From NCBI GenBank assembly GCA_009881125.1, contig WXFH01000001.1, positions 103,737 through 167,736 of the forward strand: DNA of 64,000 nt, in the 5' to 3' direction. The notes beneath the pieces are model-generated. The model saw only the letters and a list, made by a program, of their open reading frames with translations. It was not told the DNA's origin and made no database searches. Numbering within the stretch: the stretch's first letter is position 1; each line of letters begins with the position of its first letter. This document shows positions 8,894-17,520 of the stretch, one piece after another. The stretch is from Acidaminobacter sp. GTDB lineage: Bacteria; Bacillota_A; Clostridia; Peptostreptococcales; Acidaminobacteraceae. The position numbers were made by a program, and so were the translations under genes.

Positions 8894-10531
8894 ATGCCTA
8901 CACCCGACAGTAAGAAAAACAGTTCATCCACCTTTATACGCGGGGCCGCGATTCTTGGCGCTGCAGCGATTCTTGTAAAAGTTCTTGGCGCCTTCTTCAG
9001 GATTCCTCTTGGGAATATCATTGGCGACAAGGGGATGAGCTACTATCAGGGCGCATATGCCTATTACATTATGCTTTTAACGGCATCCACAGCCGGAATT
9101 CCAACCGCCATAGCCAAAATTGTCTCAGAACGTCTGGCCAAAGGCAATGAACGAGGGGCCATGAGCATTGTCAGAGTGTCCAATGTCCTCATGCTCGTCA
9201 TAGGCGCTGCTTCTGCCCTTCTGTTGTTCATTTTTGCACCATGGATCACGGAAGCCAACGAAAACTACGGCTCGCTGATGTCTATGCGCGCCCTTGCCCC
9301 GGCGCTGTTCTTTGTGTCTATGATGGCAGTCTACCGCGGCTACTTCCAAGGTCGTCAGATGATGGAGCCTTTCGCCATTTCCCAGGTCATTGAGCAGCTG
9401 TTCAGAGTTGTCGGCGGTCTTGGACTCGCTATTGTCTTTCTTCAGTCCGGCTTTGAATTTGCGGCGGCCGGCGCTACCTTTGGCGCCACCACGGGGGCCG
9501 TTATTGGGTTTGCAGCGGTCTATTACATGTACAGAAAATTTGTTAAAACCAGCGGGATTGATTTTAATCAGGGCACCGGCGAGCACGAGTCGTTCTGGAA
9601 AGTCCTCGGCGAGATTCTCATGATCGCTATTCCTATAACCATCGGCGCCTCGGTCATGCCTATAATGGGTTTGTTCGACGCCTCCATTGTCATTGTCAGG
9701 CTCAAGGAGATTGGATTCAGCGGCGCGGATGCGGAATCTCTCTATGGGCAGCTCTCCGGTTTTGCGCAGTCCATTGTCAATTTGCCGCAGGTCATTACCG
9801 CTGCCGTACAGATCAGTATAGTGCCTGCTATTGCGAATCTCAAAACTTTGGGCGACAACAAAGGTCTGACCCACAATGTGGAGACGGGCATGCGTCTGGC
9901 CATGATTATTGGATTGCCGGCGGCTGCGGGCATCTCCCTCCTGGCGGAGCCAATTATTCGACTTCTCTATTTCAATCAGCCGGATGTCTGGGTAACCACG
10001 GGAAAAATCCTGGCGGTTTACGGCTGGGGGATCATCTTTTTGTCACTGTACCAGATCACGACCGGAATTATTCAAGGCTTTGGCAAGCCTGTCCTGCCGG
10101 CGATCTTTCTCATGGCCGGCGCAGTTTTTAAGCTTGTGCTCAACTATACGCTGGTCAGCATTCCGAGCCTGAATGTCCTCGGCGCTGCCATTGCGACTGT
10201 AACGGCCTTTGCTGTAGCAGCCATCCTCAACGTCGTCTATATCATGACCCGTAAGGAAATCAATCTCAATATATCCAAGGTGTTTACACGCCCGATCATC
10301 GATACGGTGGTCATGGGTCTTGTCGTGGTAGCCTCCTATGCCCTGTTCACGATGTTTCTCCCAGGGCGCCTGGCTACAGTCGCTTCCATTTTGCTGGGTG
10401 GTTTTGTTTACCTGATCATGCTCTTCGTGACGGAAACGATTACAGATGAGGACATGGATATGATGCCAGGCGGCACAAAGCTTAAAAAGCTCGGCGCGAA
10501 ACTGCGCATCCGCAAAGACGGGAGGTCCTGA
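8894..10531 (+). CDS. SpoVB/MurJ-superfamily polysaccharide (lipid II-type) flippase, YabM-like
   Basis: An integral membrane transporter of the MOP superfamily, 545 residues with about 14 hydrophobic segments. It begins SSTFIRGAAILGAAAILVKV, then FFRIPLGNIIGDKGMSYYQGAYAYY, a signature of SpoVB/YtgP proteins. The family moves undecaprenyl-linked cell wall precursors across the membrane. Position next to mazG matches Bacillus yabM-yabN. The stop and the mazG start are only two bases apart, so translation is coupled. Whether it acts in vegetative wall synthesis or in sporulation cannot be told from sequence. Confidence 0.87.
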   Translation: MPTPDSKKNSSSTFIRGAAILGAAAILVKVLGAFFRIPLGNIIGDKGMSYYQGAYAYYIMLLTASTAGIPTAIAKIVSERLAKGNERGAMSIVRVSNVLMLVIGAASALLLFIFAPWITEANENYGSLMSMRALAPALFFVSMMAVYRGYFQGRQMMEPFAISQVIEQLFRVVGGLGLAIVFLQSGFEFAAAGATFGATTGAVIGFAAVYYMYRKFVKTSGIDFNQGTGEHESFWKVLGEILMIAIPITIGASVMPIMGLFDASIVIVRLKEIGFSGADAESLYGQLSGFAQSIVNLPQVITAAVQISIVPAIANLKTLGDNKGLTHNVETGMRLAMIIGLPAAAGISLLAEPIIRLLYFNQPDVWVTTGKILAVYGWGIIFLSLYQITTGIIQGFGKPVLPAIFLMAGAVFKLVLNYTLVSIPSLNVLGAAIATVTAFAVAAILNVVYIMTRKEINLNISKVFTRPIIDTVVMGLVVVASYALFTMFLPGRLATVASILLGGFVYLIMLFVTETITDEDMDMMPGGTKLKKLGAKLRIRKDGRS

Positions 10532-10533
10532 TT

Positions 10534-12012
10534 ATGGCGAAGATCACCGTAGTGGGCATGGGCCCGGGTACGCTGGATTTCATGACCATTAAAAGCCTTG
10601 AAACCTTAAAGAATGCAGCCGTCGTCAGCTTGCGTACAGCCCGGCATCCGGTAGTCAAACCGCTGGAGGAACTGGGTTGCAGGTTTGAGTCCTACGACGA
10701 TTATTACGAGCAGTTCGAGACCTTTGACGAGGTCTATGAAGCCATTGCTTCAGACCTTCTGAAGCGCGCTATGCACGAAGATATTGTGTATGCAGTGCCG
10801 GGGAGTCCCTTTGTGGCGGAAAATACGGTGGAGCGGTTGATTGAACTGGCACCGCTTCATGGCATTGAGCTCGACTTTGTCCATGGTACCAGTTTTCTGG
10901 ATGCCATGATTCATACTTTAAAAATCGATCCCGTCTCCGGTCTGTCCATTCTGGACGCTTTTAAGATTGAAAACACTGAAATAGTGCAAACGGTTGACTT
11001 GCTGATTCTCCAGGTCTACGACCAGGCGATTGGCTCCATGGTCAAGCTGAGGCTGATGGACTATTATCCGGATGACCACGACATACTCATAGTCAGGGCG
11101 GCAGGTATTCCCGGGGAAGAAAAAGTCACGCGGATTCCCCTCTACCAGCTGGATAGAGCGGAGCATCTGGATGCCCTGGATCATCTGACCTCGCTGTGGA
11201 TTCCGAGAATTGACACTAAGGTGGACCATCGCTATAGGTTCAGCGAACTGGTTGCCATTATGAAGAGACTCAGAGATGTAAATGGCTGTCCCTGGGACCG
11301 CAAGCAGACGCACCAGTCCTTGAGGCAGTACTTGATTGAAGAAGCTTATGAAGTCGTGGACACTATAGACAATGACGATCTGCCGGCGCTTGAAGAGGAA
11401 CTTGGCGATGTCCTGCTGCAGGTGGTCTTCCATAGCGAGATCGCCGCAGAGAACGGGTATTTTGACGTCACGGATGTTATTTCGGGTATTTGCAGGAAAC
11501 TCATCCATCGGCATCCACACGTCTTTGGGGAGCTTTCCGTGGAGGACGCGGAGGAAGTTGTCACCAACTGGGAGCAAATCAAGCGGGAAGAAAAAGCCAT
11601 TGAGTCTGTGACAGAGGCCATGAAGCAGCTGCCTATGGCACTTCCGTCGACACTGAGGGCTTACAAGGCTCAGAAAAAAGCGGCGGTTGTCGGTTTTGAC
11701 TGGCCGGATGTCGAGGGCGCCTTTGAGAAAATCCATGAGGAGATCGATGAGCTGCTGGAGGAAATGAACGCTGAAGAGCGCGATGAGTCGAAGCTGTCCG
11801 GTGAGGTTGGCGATTTATTGTTCGCGGTCATCAATGTCAGCCGTTTTTTGAAGGTCAATCCGGAGCTGGCGCTCAACAAAACCATTGAGAAATTTATCCG
11901 GCGTTTCCAAGCAATTGAGGAAAGTGAGCCAGCAAAAGCCCGAGGTTTGGGAAATTTATCCTTATCAGAGATGGATAACCTCTGGAATCGTGCAAAAATC
12001 AACGATTTGTAG
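10534..12012 (+). CDS. mazG: Nucleoside triphosphate pyrophosphohydrolase MazG with N-terminal tetrapyrrole-methylase domain (YabN-like)
   Basis: A two-domain 492-residue protein. Residues 1-220 resemble SAM-dependent tetrapyrrole methylases (ITVVGMGPGTLDFMTIKSLE, then VYAVPGSPFVAENTV). Residues 230-490 are MazG: LRDVNGCPWDRKQTHQSLRQ, then LEEELGDVLLQVVFHSEIA and a second GEVGDLLFAVINVSRFL metal-binding set. MazG hydrolyses non-canonical or excess NTPs. This fusion is standard in Firmicutes, where the methylase part has no clear assigned job. It lies directly downstream of the flippase gene. Confidence 0.95.
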   Translation: MAKITVVGMGPGTLDFMTIKSLETLKNAAVVSLRTARHPVVKPLEELGCRFESYDDYYEQFETFDEVYEAIASDLLKRAMHEDIVYAVPGSPFVAENTVERLIELAPLHGIELDFVHGTSFLDAMIHTLKIDPVSGLSILDAFKIENTEIVQTVDLLILQVYDQAIGSMVKLRLMDYYPDDHDILIVRAAGIPGEEKVTRIPLYQLDRAEHLDALDHLTSLWIPRIDTKVDHRYRFSELVAIMKRLRDVNGCPWDRKQTHQSLRQYLIEEAYEVVDTIDNDDLPALEEELGDVLLQVVFHSEIAAENGYFDVTDVISGICRKLIHRHPHVFGELSVEDAEEVVTNWEQIKREEKAIESVTEAMKQLPMALPSTLRAYKAQKKAAVVGFDWPDVEGAFEKIHEEIDELLEEMNAEERDESKLSGEVGDLLFAVINVSRFLKVNPELALNKTIEKFIRRFQAIEESEPAKARGLGNLSLSEMDNLWNRAKINDL

Positions 12013-12032
12013 GCAAAATCCTAAAAAATGTC

Positions 12033-12062
12033 TTGAAATGACAGGTACTTACAGGATAAGAT
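12033..12062 (+). promoter_or_regulatory. Possible promoter of the HU gene
   Basis: TTGAAA (12033-12038) is separated by 18 bases from TAAGAT (12057-12062), about 50 bases before the HU start. It is a moderate match to the sigma-A consensus. Confidence 0.4.
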
Positions 12063-12110
12063 AGTAATAGCTTATAACGAGCCGAAATACTTAGATGAGG
12101 AGGGTTTTTA

Positions 12111-12389
12111 GTGAACAAGGCTGAATTGGTAACAAGCATGGCAGAAAAGTCCGGTTTGACTAAAAAAGACGCTGAGGCTGCTTTAAACGCATTCATGAAG
12201 AGCGTCGAGGAAGCGCTTGCAAAAGACGATAAGGTACAGCTCGTCGGCTTTGGCACGTTTGACGTCAGAGAGCGTAAAGCAAGAAAAGGCAGAAACCCAA
12301 GAAATCCAGAAGAAGTGATTGCGATCCCAGCATCGAAGGCACCTGTATTTAAAGCCGGTAAAGCGCTTAAGGAATTAGTCAATCTGTAG
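12111..12389 (+). CDS. hup: DNA-binding protein HU
   Basis: A 92-residue nucleoid protein that bends DNA. It has the family start NKAELVTSMAEKSGLTKKDA, the core VQLVGFGTFDVRERKARKGRNPRNP that forms the DNA-embracing arm, and VFKAGKALKELV at the end. It starts at GTG behind GAGGAGGG. It forms its own unit, with a probable promoter and a strong terminator. HU next to rqcP is a common Clostridia arrangement. Confidence 0.97.
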   Translation: MNKAELVTSMAEKSGLTKKDAEAALNAFMKSVEEALAKDDKVQLVGFGTFDVRERKARKGRNPRNPEEVIAIPASKAPVFKAGKALKELVNL

Positions 12390-12401
12390 TCACTATAAGA
12401 A

Positions 12402-12429
12402 AAAGCAGCTGGCAAGCTGCTTTTTTTTT
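12402..12429 (+). terminator. Terminator after the HU gene
   Basis: AGCAGCT pairs with AGCTGCT across GGCA, followed by eight or more T residues. Confidence 0.92.
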
Positions 12430-12457
12430 ACCACGAGCATGGAGGCACCTGGAGAAG

Positions 12458-12706
12458 ATGAGAATCGACAAGTTTTTAAAGAACAGCCGCCTGATCAAGC
12501 GCCGCACCGTGGCCAAGGATGCGTGCGAACAAAGCCGCATTGAGATCAATGGCAAGCAAGTCAAGCCTAGCGCCAATGTCGCTGTAGGGGACAAGGTTAC
12601 CTTGAGAATTGGTGAGAACTACATAACAGTTGAGGTCCTGGCGCTCACGGAGCATGTCACCAAGGATAGTGCCAAGGAAATGTACCGCATTTTAGATGAG
12701 AATTAG
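12458..12706 (+). CDS. rqcP: RNA-binding S4-domain protein RqcP (YabO)
   Basis: An 82-residue protein that is almost entirely one S4 domain: MRIDKFLKNSRLIKRRTVAK, then RIEINGKQVKPSANVAVGDK. In Bacillus the homologue works with RqcH on stalled 50S subunits in ribosome-associated quality control. Its place between mazG/HU and divIC matches the Bacillus yabN-yabO order. The sporulation genes yabP and yabQ that usually follow are missing here. Confidence 0.92.
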   Translation: MRIDKFLKNSRLIKRRTVAKDACEQSRIEINGKQVKPSANVAVGDKVTLRIGENYITVEVLALTEHVTKDSAKEMYRILDEN

Positions 12707-12755
12707 TACATCGAATATAACCTCTTGAAACAGAGAATTGCAGGGGGGAGATCCC

Positions 12756-13049
12756 ATGAAGCCGGTCAAAAAAAAGAATCCGCTGCTCAGGCATAAATTC
12801 CTCGTCCTGTTCATCATTGCATTTTCGATCTACTTTGTCGTCACCGTCATCAATCAGGAGATCAGGCTAAGAGATCTCAAGGTTGAAGAGGTGCGGCTGA
12901 ATCAGGAAATCGAGCGGCTTAGTGAAGAAAAAGAGAAACTTGAGCAGGACCTGAAAGCGTCACAAAGCCTGGATAATATAGAAAAAATTGCGAGATCAAA
13001 GTTGAAAATGGTTATGCCGAACGAGATTATCTATGTAATCCAGGAATAG
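12756..13049 (+). CDS. divIC: Septum formation initiator DivIC/FtsB family
   Basis: A 97-residue bitopic membrane protein of the divisome. A short basic cytoplasmic head (KPVKKKNPLLRHK) is followed by one transmembrane helix (LVLFIIAFSIYFVVTVI). An extracytoplasmic coiled coil rich in Glu, Leu and Lys comes next, ending in IARSKLKMVMPNEIIYVI. The ATG at 12756 is preferred over an in-frame TTG six codons upstream because GGGGGAG lies just before it. It follows rqcP, as expected. Confidence 0.9.
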   Translation: MKPVKKKNPLLRHKFLVLFIIAFSIYFVVTVINQEIRLRDLKVEEVRLNQEIERLSEEKEKLEQDLKASQSLDNIEKIARSKLKMVMPNEIIYVIQE

Positions 13050-13092
13050 TAAGGGTCGTGAACAAAATTTACAAAATTCAGGACTGCCGAGG

Positions 13093-13121
13093 TTGACAGT
13101 CCGACTTGCTTTCACTATAAT
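13093..13121 (+). promoter_or_regulatory. Consensus sigma-A promoter of the S1-domain gene
   Basis: Perfect TTGACA (13093-13098), a 17-base spacer, and perfect TATAAT (13116-13121). It lies about 30 bases before the start of the S1 RNA-binding gene. Confidence 0.93.
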
Positions 13122-13151
13122 TGGAAGGAACAAAACATTTAGGAGGAATGA

Positions 13152-13760
13152 TTGATTACTATGTCCGCTGTTGAAATCGGAAAAATCGTTGATGGGGTTG
13201 TCACCGGAATTACCAGCTTTGGAGCATTTATACAGCTTCCGGATGGAAAAACAGGACTGTGTCACATCTCAGAAATTGCTGACAGTTACGTAAAGAATGT
13301 TTCTGATTTCCTGAAGGAATCACAACCGGTCAAGGTCAAGATCATCAATATTGATGAAAAAGGCAAGGTCAGTCTGTCTATTCGCCAGGCTATGCCTAAA
13401 CCGGAAAACGCTCCGGCTGCTGCCCCAAGCCAAGGTTATCAGGGAAGACCACAAGGCGGCTCGCCAAGACCACATGGCAATGGGCCAAGACCACAGGGTA
13501 ACGCGCCGAGATCACAGGGCTACGCGCCAAGATCTTCTGAATCAGGAAGAGATCAGCGTCCAGGTAATCGTCCTTCAAGTCCGGCACCATACTTTTCACC
13601 AAAACCACAGAACTTTAGGTCCGAGCGAACCAATTCGGGCGGTGGCTTTGAAGATATGCTGACGAGCTTTATGAAAGACTCGGATGACAAACTTAAAGGC
13701 ATTAAAAAGAATGCCAAGTCGAGCCGCAGAGGCAACGGCTTTAGCACGAAAACAAAGTAA
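13152..13760 (+). CDS. S1 RNA-binding domain protein (YabR-like)
   Basis: An S1 domain occupies about residues 5-78 (GKIVDGVVTGITSFGAFIQL, LCHISEIAD, KVKIINIDEKGKVSLSIRQ), followed by a disordered tail. The tail (about 85-140) repeats short units such as RPQGG-SPRPHGN-GPRPQGN-APRSQGY, and the DNA there is a degenerate tandem repeat. The family is related to polynucleotide phosphorylase S1 domains and probably binds RNA; no precise role is established. The TTG at 13152 has AGGAGGA six bases before it; an in-frame ATG three codons later is the alternative. Confidence 0.88.
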   Translation: MITMSAVEIGKIVDGVVTGITSFGAFIQLPDGKTGLCHISEIADSYVKNVSDFLKESQPVKVKIINIDEKGKVSLSIRQAMPKPENAPAAAPSQGYQGRPQGGSPRPHGNGPRPQGNAPRSQGYAPRSSESGRDQRPGNRPSSPAPYFSPKPQNFRSERTNSGGGFEDMLTSFMKDSDDKLKGIKKNAKSSRRGNGFSTKTK

Positions 13761-13767
13761 TGCAATT

Positions 13768-13797
13768 CGCCGGCCTGGACCGGCGATTTTTTTTATC
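13768..13797 (+). terminator. Terminator after the S1-domain gene
   Basis: CGCCGG pairs with CCGGCG across a six-base loop, followed by ATTTTTTTT. It sits only about 30 bases before the next start. Confidence 0.88.
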
Positions 13798-13824
13798 GTT
13801 GAATATGAGATGAGGTGGATCGGT

Positions 13825-14748
13825 GTGGAGAAAATCTCGGTCATTGATATGGGGAGCAATTCGATCCGTCTGCTTATGGCAGAGTTGGAAGGCGGAAAAT
13901 TGGTCGGTGCTGAGAAACTGCTCAGTATGACACGACTAGGAGCAGGCGTGGATCAGACCGGGCTGCTCAGGCAGATGTCCATGGATGAGACTATTGAAGC
14001 GGTCCGCGCGTTCAAAGCATTGGCCGATGGTCGCGGCTCCCGCTTATTGGGCGCCTTTGCAACAAGCGCGGTTCGCGAAGCGGGCAATGGTCATGCCTTT
14101 GCCAGACGTGTTGAGCTTGAGACGGACGTTCCCGTTGAAATTGTCAGCGGTGAAGAGGAGGCCGTACTGGGCTTCCAAGGGGTCTTAGCCGGCTTGACGC
14201 ATCCCGGTCGGGTGCTGGTCATAGATATTGGCGGCGGAAGCGCAGAGCTCATTCTGGGGGATTCTGAGGGGATCGCCCACAAGGTGTCGCTTCCTCTCGG
14301 TGCTGTACGGATGACTGAGCGGTGGCTAAAAAGTGATCCGCCAACTATGTCAGAGGTGGACGCGCTTAGAGGTGACGCACTGGAACATCTGGATGCTTGG
14401 CGCGAGCTTGTAATCGGATATAGGCCTGAGTCAGCCGTGGGGATTGGGGGGACAGCAACAACGCTTGGCGCTATTGCGCTTGGCATGAAAGCTTATGACC
14501 GGGAACGCATTCAAGGCTTCGAACTCTCCGTTCGGGGGCTGGATGACTTGATCCTCAGACTCTCGGAAATGCCGCTTGAGGTGCGGCGCGAAGTGCCGGG
14601 ACTACAGCCTAAGCGTGCGGATATCATTATTGCAGGGGCGCTGGTGCTGGAAACCATCTTAAAGACATTTGACATGACGGGCTATGGGGTCAGTGACTAT
14701 GACAACCTTGAAGGACTGCTGGTATCAAGGGGCTATCTGAATCTTTAA
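13825..14748 (+). CDS. Ppx/GppA family exopolyphosphatase or (p)ppGpp-related phosphatase
   Basis: A 307-residue protein with the ASKHA phosphatase motifs: VIDMGSNSIRLLMAEL at the N-terminus, ATSAVREAGNG, the second phosphate loop VLVIDIGGGSAELILG, and a glycine-rich GIGGTATTLGA. The short form lacks the C-terminal HD domain found in enterobacterial Ppx. It may hydrolyse polyphosphate or pppGpp; sequence does not decide. The GTG at 13825 is chosen because GAGGTG precedes it by about seven bases and the family motif begins at once. An ATG five codons upstream is possible. Confidence 0.88.
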   Translation: MEKISVIDMGSNSIRLLMAELEGGKLVGAEKLLSMTRLGAGVDQTGLLRQMSMDETIEAVRAFKALADGRGSRLLGAFATSAVREAGNGHAFARRVELETDVPVEIVSGEEEAVLGFQGVLAGLTHPGRVLVIDIGGGSAELILGDSEGIAHKVSLPLGAVRMTERWLKSDPPTMSEVDALRGDALEHLDAWRELVIGYRPESAVGIGGTATTLGAIALGMKAYDRERIQGFELSVRGLDDLILRLSEMPLEVRREVPGLQPKRADIIIAGALVLETILKTFDMTGYGVSDYDNLEGLLVSRGYLNL

Positions 14749-14828
14749 ACTAACAAATGATCAGTTTAAAAATGAGAAAGATAGAGACGGCAGCTTTGCA
14801 ATGGGCTTTAAAATGGAAAAATACTGGC

Positions 14829-14857
14829 TTGACGTGATCTTTGGGATCGTGTAATAT
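14829..14857 (+). promoter_or_regulatory. Promoter of the tRNA pair
   Basis: TTGACG (14829-14834), a 17-base spacer, then TAATAT (14852-14857), about 50 bases before tRNA-Met. Confidence 0.8.
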
Positions 14858-14907
14858 AATGTATGTGTTTACCAGGCACTGGGGAAGTGGCTTCAAATCC
14901 TGGCCTT

Positions 14908-14984
14908 GGCGGTGTAGCTTAGTTGGCTAGAGCGTCCGGTTCATACCCGGAAGGTCGGTGGTTCGAATCCGCCCACCGCTACCA
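14908..14984 (+). tRNA. tRNA-Met (CAT anticodon)
   Basis: A 77-base cloverleaf. The acceptor GGCGGTG pairs with CACCGCT (one G-U), the anticodon stem is TCCGG/CCGGA with loop TTCATAC, and the T-loop reads GGTTCGAATCC. The CCA is encoded. The paired first base argues against an initiator tRNA. An elongator Met is most likely; a lysidine-modified Ile tRNA also has CAT and is not excluded. Confidence 0.95.
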
Positions 14985-15006
14985 TTTTTTTGATTTCTTT
15001 GGTCAT

Positions 15007-15082
15007 GCCGGCATAGCTCAATTGGTAGAGCAGCTGAATCGTAATCAGCAGGTCGCGGGTTCGAGTCCCATTGCCGGCTCCA
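15007..15082 (+). tRNA. tRNA-Thr (CGT anticodon)
   Basis: A 76-base cloverleaf. GCCGGCA pairs with TGCCGGC, and the anticodon stem GCTGA/TCAGC encloses ATCGTAA, giving anticodon CGT (reads ACG). The T-loop is GGTTCGAGTCC and the CCA is encoded. It follows tRNA-Met by 22 bases and is probably co-transcribed. Confidence 0.95.
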
Positions 15083-15100
15083 CTTCAAACCATTGGAAAT

Positions 15101-15142
15101 GCCAGATTCTTGCGAGTTGAGAATCTGGTGTTTTTTCGTTTT
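15101..15142 (+). terminator. Terminator after tRNA-Thr
   Basis: CCAGATTCT pairs with AGAATCTGG across a nine-base loop, followed by T runs. Beyond it up to 15324 I see only the direct repeat TTGTCTCCAG (about 15150-15170) and no gene. Confidence 0.85.
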
Positions 15143-15324
15143 TTGGCGTTTGTCTCCAGGTTGTCTCCAGTTCGCAAGCAGCTACATTAATGACCGGTTC
15201 TGCCACCTGAATAACATCTGCCTTGACCAAACAGGAATTTTCATTCAAAATTGAAGTATGAATAGTCGGAATTGTGCGACTGTCAAAACAACGTCAGTGT
15301 GTTGGAGAAAGGAAACTGTGTGAG

Positions 15325-17418
15325 ATGAAAGAGGTCGCAGTCATTGCGTTTGAGCAGAGCTATGCGGATTTCATTAAAGCGTGCCTTGAAGTGTATCTTG
15401 GGAATCAGGCGAAATTTAATGCCTACTCGGCAAGAGAGATTGATCGCATGGACTATATCCGCGAAAAATACATTGCAATCTCAGGCTTCACGGTTTTTAA
15501 GAAAGTCTACGAGAAGATAAGAGAGTCCTCTGTGCTTCAAGCACTGCGGTTTACTTTGAGCAGAGAACAGATTGATATGCTTAAGGATCTGCCGGCAAGT
15601 GAAAAAATACTCTTGGTCAATATCGACTATAGAAAGTGTATGGAGGTCATTACCCAGATCTATGAAGCCGGATATAAAAATCTCGATTTGGTCCCCTACT
15701 ATGGGGATGAAGATACGAGAGATAAAAGCATTGTGATTGCTATAACACCGAATGAGATGCAAATGATGCCGCCAGGCATGGAACGAGTCATAAATTTTGG
15801 GGAACGTGTACTGGATATCGAAAGTGTGATTGAACTCGCTGAAAAGATGGAAATTGACGGTATTTTCAATTCTGATGAAGCCAGAAAAGCAAAAAATGAT
15901 GTCGTACTGACTTCCGGAGGTATTGCCAAACTGCTGGGGGAAAACGAGAACCTTCTGGATCAGATCAAAGCACTGATAGAACTAATGGAGGATGGCATCA
16001 TTCTCACGGATCTGACGAGCCAAATCTACCTGGCAAATCAGAAAGCGAAAAACATGCTCAAAAACAAATCCGGAATTATAGAAGGATTTGCCATAGCGGA
16101 TATTCTTCCTGAACTGAAGCTGGGTGATGACATCATGCCGCAAAAGACCACTGAAAAAATCGTCGCTATTGACGGTGTGAATCTGGTTATCAAGGTTTCG
16201 ACGATTTATTCGGACAAATTGAAGCGGGGAAATATTATTACTCTGAGGAATTTCGAAGAGCTGGAGGACAGACAGCATTCAATCCGCTCAAGAATCTCAG
16301 GGAGTCGTCATGAGGCGAAATATGTTTTTAGCGACATCAAAGGAGAAAGTGCCAAAATCAAAGCATGCATAGAAAGCGCAAAGCGTATAGCCAGATCCGA
16401 CGCTGCGGTGCTGATCACAGGGGAAAGCGGTACCGGCAAAGAAGTCTTTGCCCAGAGCATCCATAATGCCTCACATAGAAGCAAGTATAGCTTTGTGGCG
16501 CTGAACTGCTCTGCAATCCCTGAAAATCTGCTGGAAAGTGAAATGTTCGGATATGATGAGGGCGCCTTTACAGGGGCAAAGAAAGGCGGAAAAGCGGGAC
16601 TGTTTGAAATTGCGCATAAGGGCACAATTTTTCTGGATGAAATTGGAGAAATGCCTATGGCGCTGCAAAGTAAACTGCTCCGTGTCTTAGAAGAGAAAAA
16701 AGTCGCCAGGATTGGATCAATTAAGTTGATTGACGTGGATACACGTGTAATCGCAGCTACCAATAGAAATCTTAAGGAAATGATCCAAGACAAAAAGATG
16801 AGGGAAGACCTATACTACCGACTGAACGTATTACCCTTGGAAACGCCTGGTTTGAGAGAACGAAAAGAGGACATTCCGGTATTGCTGGATCATTTTATGA
16901 AAGCAATGTGCGGAAAATGGACGTATTCACCTAAGGCAATGGAGTTGCTTTGCGATTACGATTGGCCGGGTAATGTACGTGAGCTTCGCAACGCCTCGGA
17001 ATTTTTGTGCAGCCAAGATAAGACTTATATCGACACTGACGATTTGCCTGACTATATCACATTGAAAAAGGAAGCTTCAGAAGTCAATTACTCAGTCAAA
17101 CCGGTTGTCGAGAAGCACCAAAACAACATGTTGTTCCTCCTGAGAGAAGGAAAGAAATTTGAAATGTTTGAAGGGATATTAACTGTACTTAGCACTGAAC
17201 AGGATAAGCGCCAGAAGTGGGGGCGAATCAAGCTGGAGGAAATTCTGACCCAGCATGGTTATGACTTTACGGAAACTGAAATCCGAAACGGCTTGAGAAT
17301 CTTGAGCGAAATGGGGTACATAAAGTCTGCGAAGGGCAGAGGCGGCAGCCGGATCACGCTGGCCGGCGTTGACTTGCTGAAGGATATTGGAACCCTGAAG
17401 TCTGCATCAAGAATCTGA
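15325..17418 (+). CDS. Sigma-54-dependent transcriptional activator with non-Fis C-terminus
   Basis: A 697-residue bacterial enhancer-binding protein. Residues 1-190 form an alpha/beta sensor resembling the PrpR N-terminal type. About 215-320 is PAS-like (LIELMEDGIILTDLTSQIYLAN). The AAA+ domain (about 340-580) has Walker A GESGTGKE, the sigma-54 contact loop GAFTGA (about 413-418) and Walker B IFLDEIGEMP. After it the usual Fis helix-turn-helix is not visible. Instead a 90-residue domain resembling a winged helix ends the protein (WGRIKLEEILTQHGYDFTET, then LRILSEMGYIKSAKGRGGS). It is the only such activator in the window, and two -24/-12 promoters lie downstream. The ATG at 15325 is preferred; the frame is open 17 codons further up. 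Confidence 0.9.
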   Translation: MKEVAVIAFEQSYADFIKACLEVYLGNQAKFNAYSAREIDRMDYIREKYIAISGFTVFKKVYEKIRESSVLQALRFTLSREQIDMLKDLPASEKILLVNIDYRKCMEVITQIYEAGYKNLDLVPYYGDEDTRDKSIVIAITPNEMQMMPPGMERVINFGERVLDIESVIELAEKMEIDGIFNSDEARKAKNDVVLTSGGIAKLLGENENLLDQIKALIELMEDGIILTDLTSQIYLANQKAKNMLKNKSGIIEGFAIADILPELKLGDDIMPQKTTEKIVAIDGVNLVIKVSTIYSDKLKRGNIITLRNFEELEDRQHSIRSRISGSRHEAKYVFSDIKGESAKIKACIESAKRIARSDAAVLITGESGTGKEVFAQSIHNASHRSKYSFVALNCSAIPENLLESEMFGYDEGAFTGAKKGGKAGLFEIAHKGTIFLDEIGEMPMALQSKLLRVLEEKKVARIGSIKLIDVDTRVIAATNRNLKEMIQDKKMREDLYYRLNVLPLETPGLRERKEDIPVLLDHFMKAMCGKWTYSPKAMELLCDYDWPGNVRELRNASEFLCSQDKTYIDTDDLPDYITLKKEASEVNYSVKPVVEKHQNNMLFLLREGKKFEMFEGILTVLSTEQDKRQKWGRIKLEEILTQHGYDFTETEIRNGLRILSEMGYIKSAKGRGGSRITLAGVDLLKDIGTLKSASRI

Positions 17419-17450
17419 ATAAGAGGCGCTATTATTTAATCAATCAACGC

Positions 17451-17486
17451 ATAAAAGCGCGTCCCTCCCGGGAACGCGCTTTTATT
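17451..17486. terminator. Bidirectional terminator between convergent genes
   Basis: AAAAGCGCGT pairs with ACGCGCTTTT around a short CG-rich loop, with A and T runs outside, so it can stop transcription from the activator gene and from the aminotransferase gene. Confidence 0.9.
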
Positions 17487-17520
17487 TAATCGGGAATATT
17501 TTACTACGTGCACGAAAGCA

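Noticed and set aside
15045..15248. Minus-strand open frame across tRNA-Thr and its terminator
   Set aside because: It includes translated tRNA and terminator sequence and has no family features; an integrase remnant was considered but not supported.
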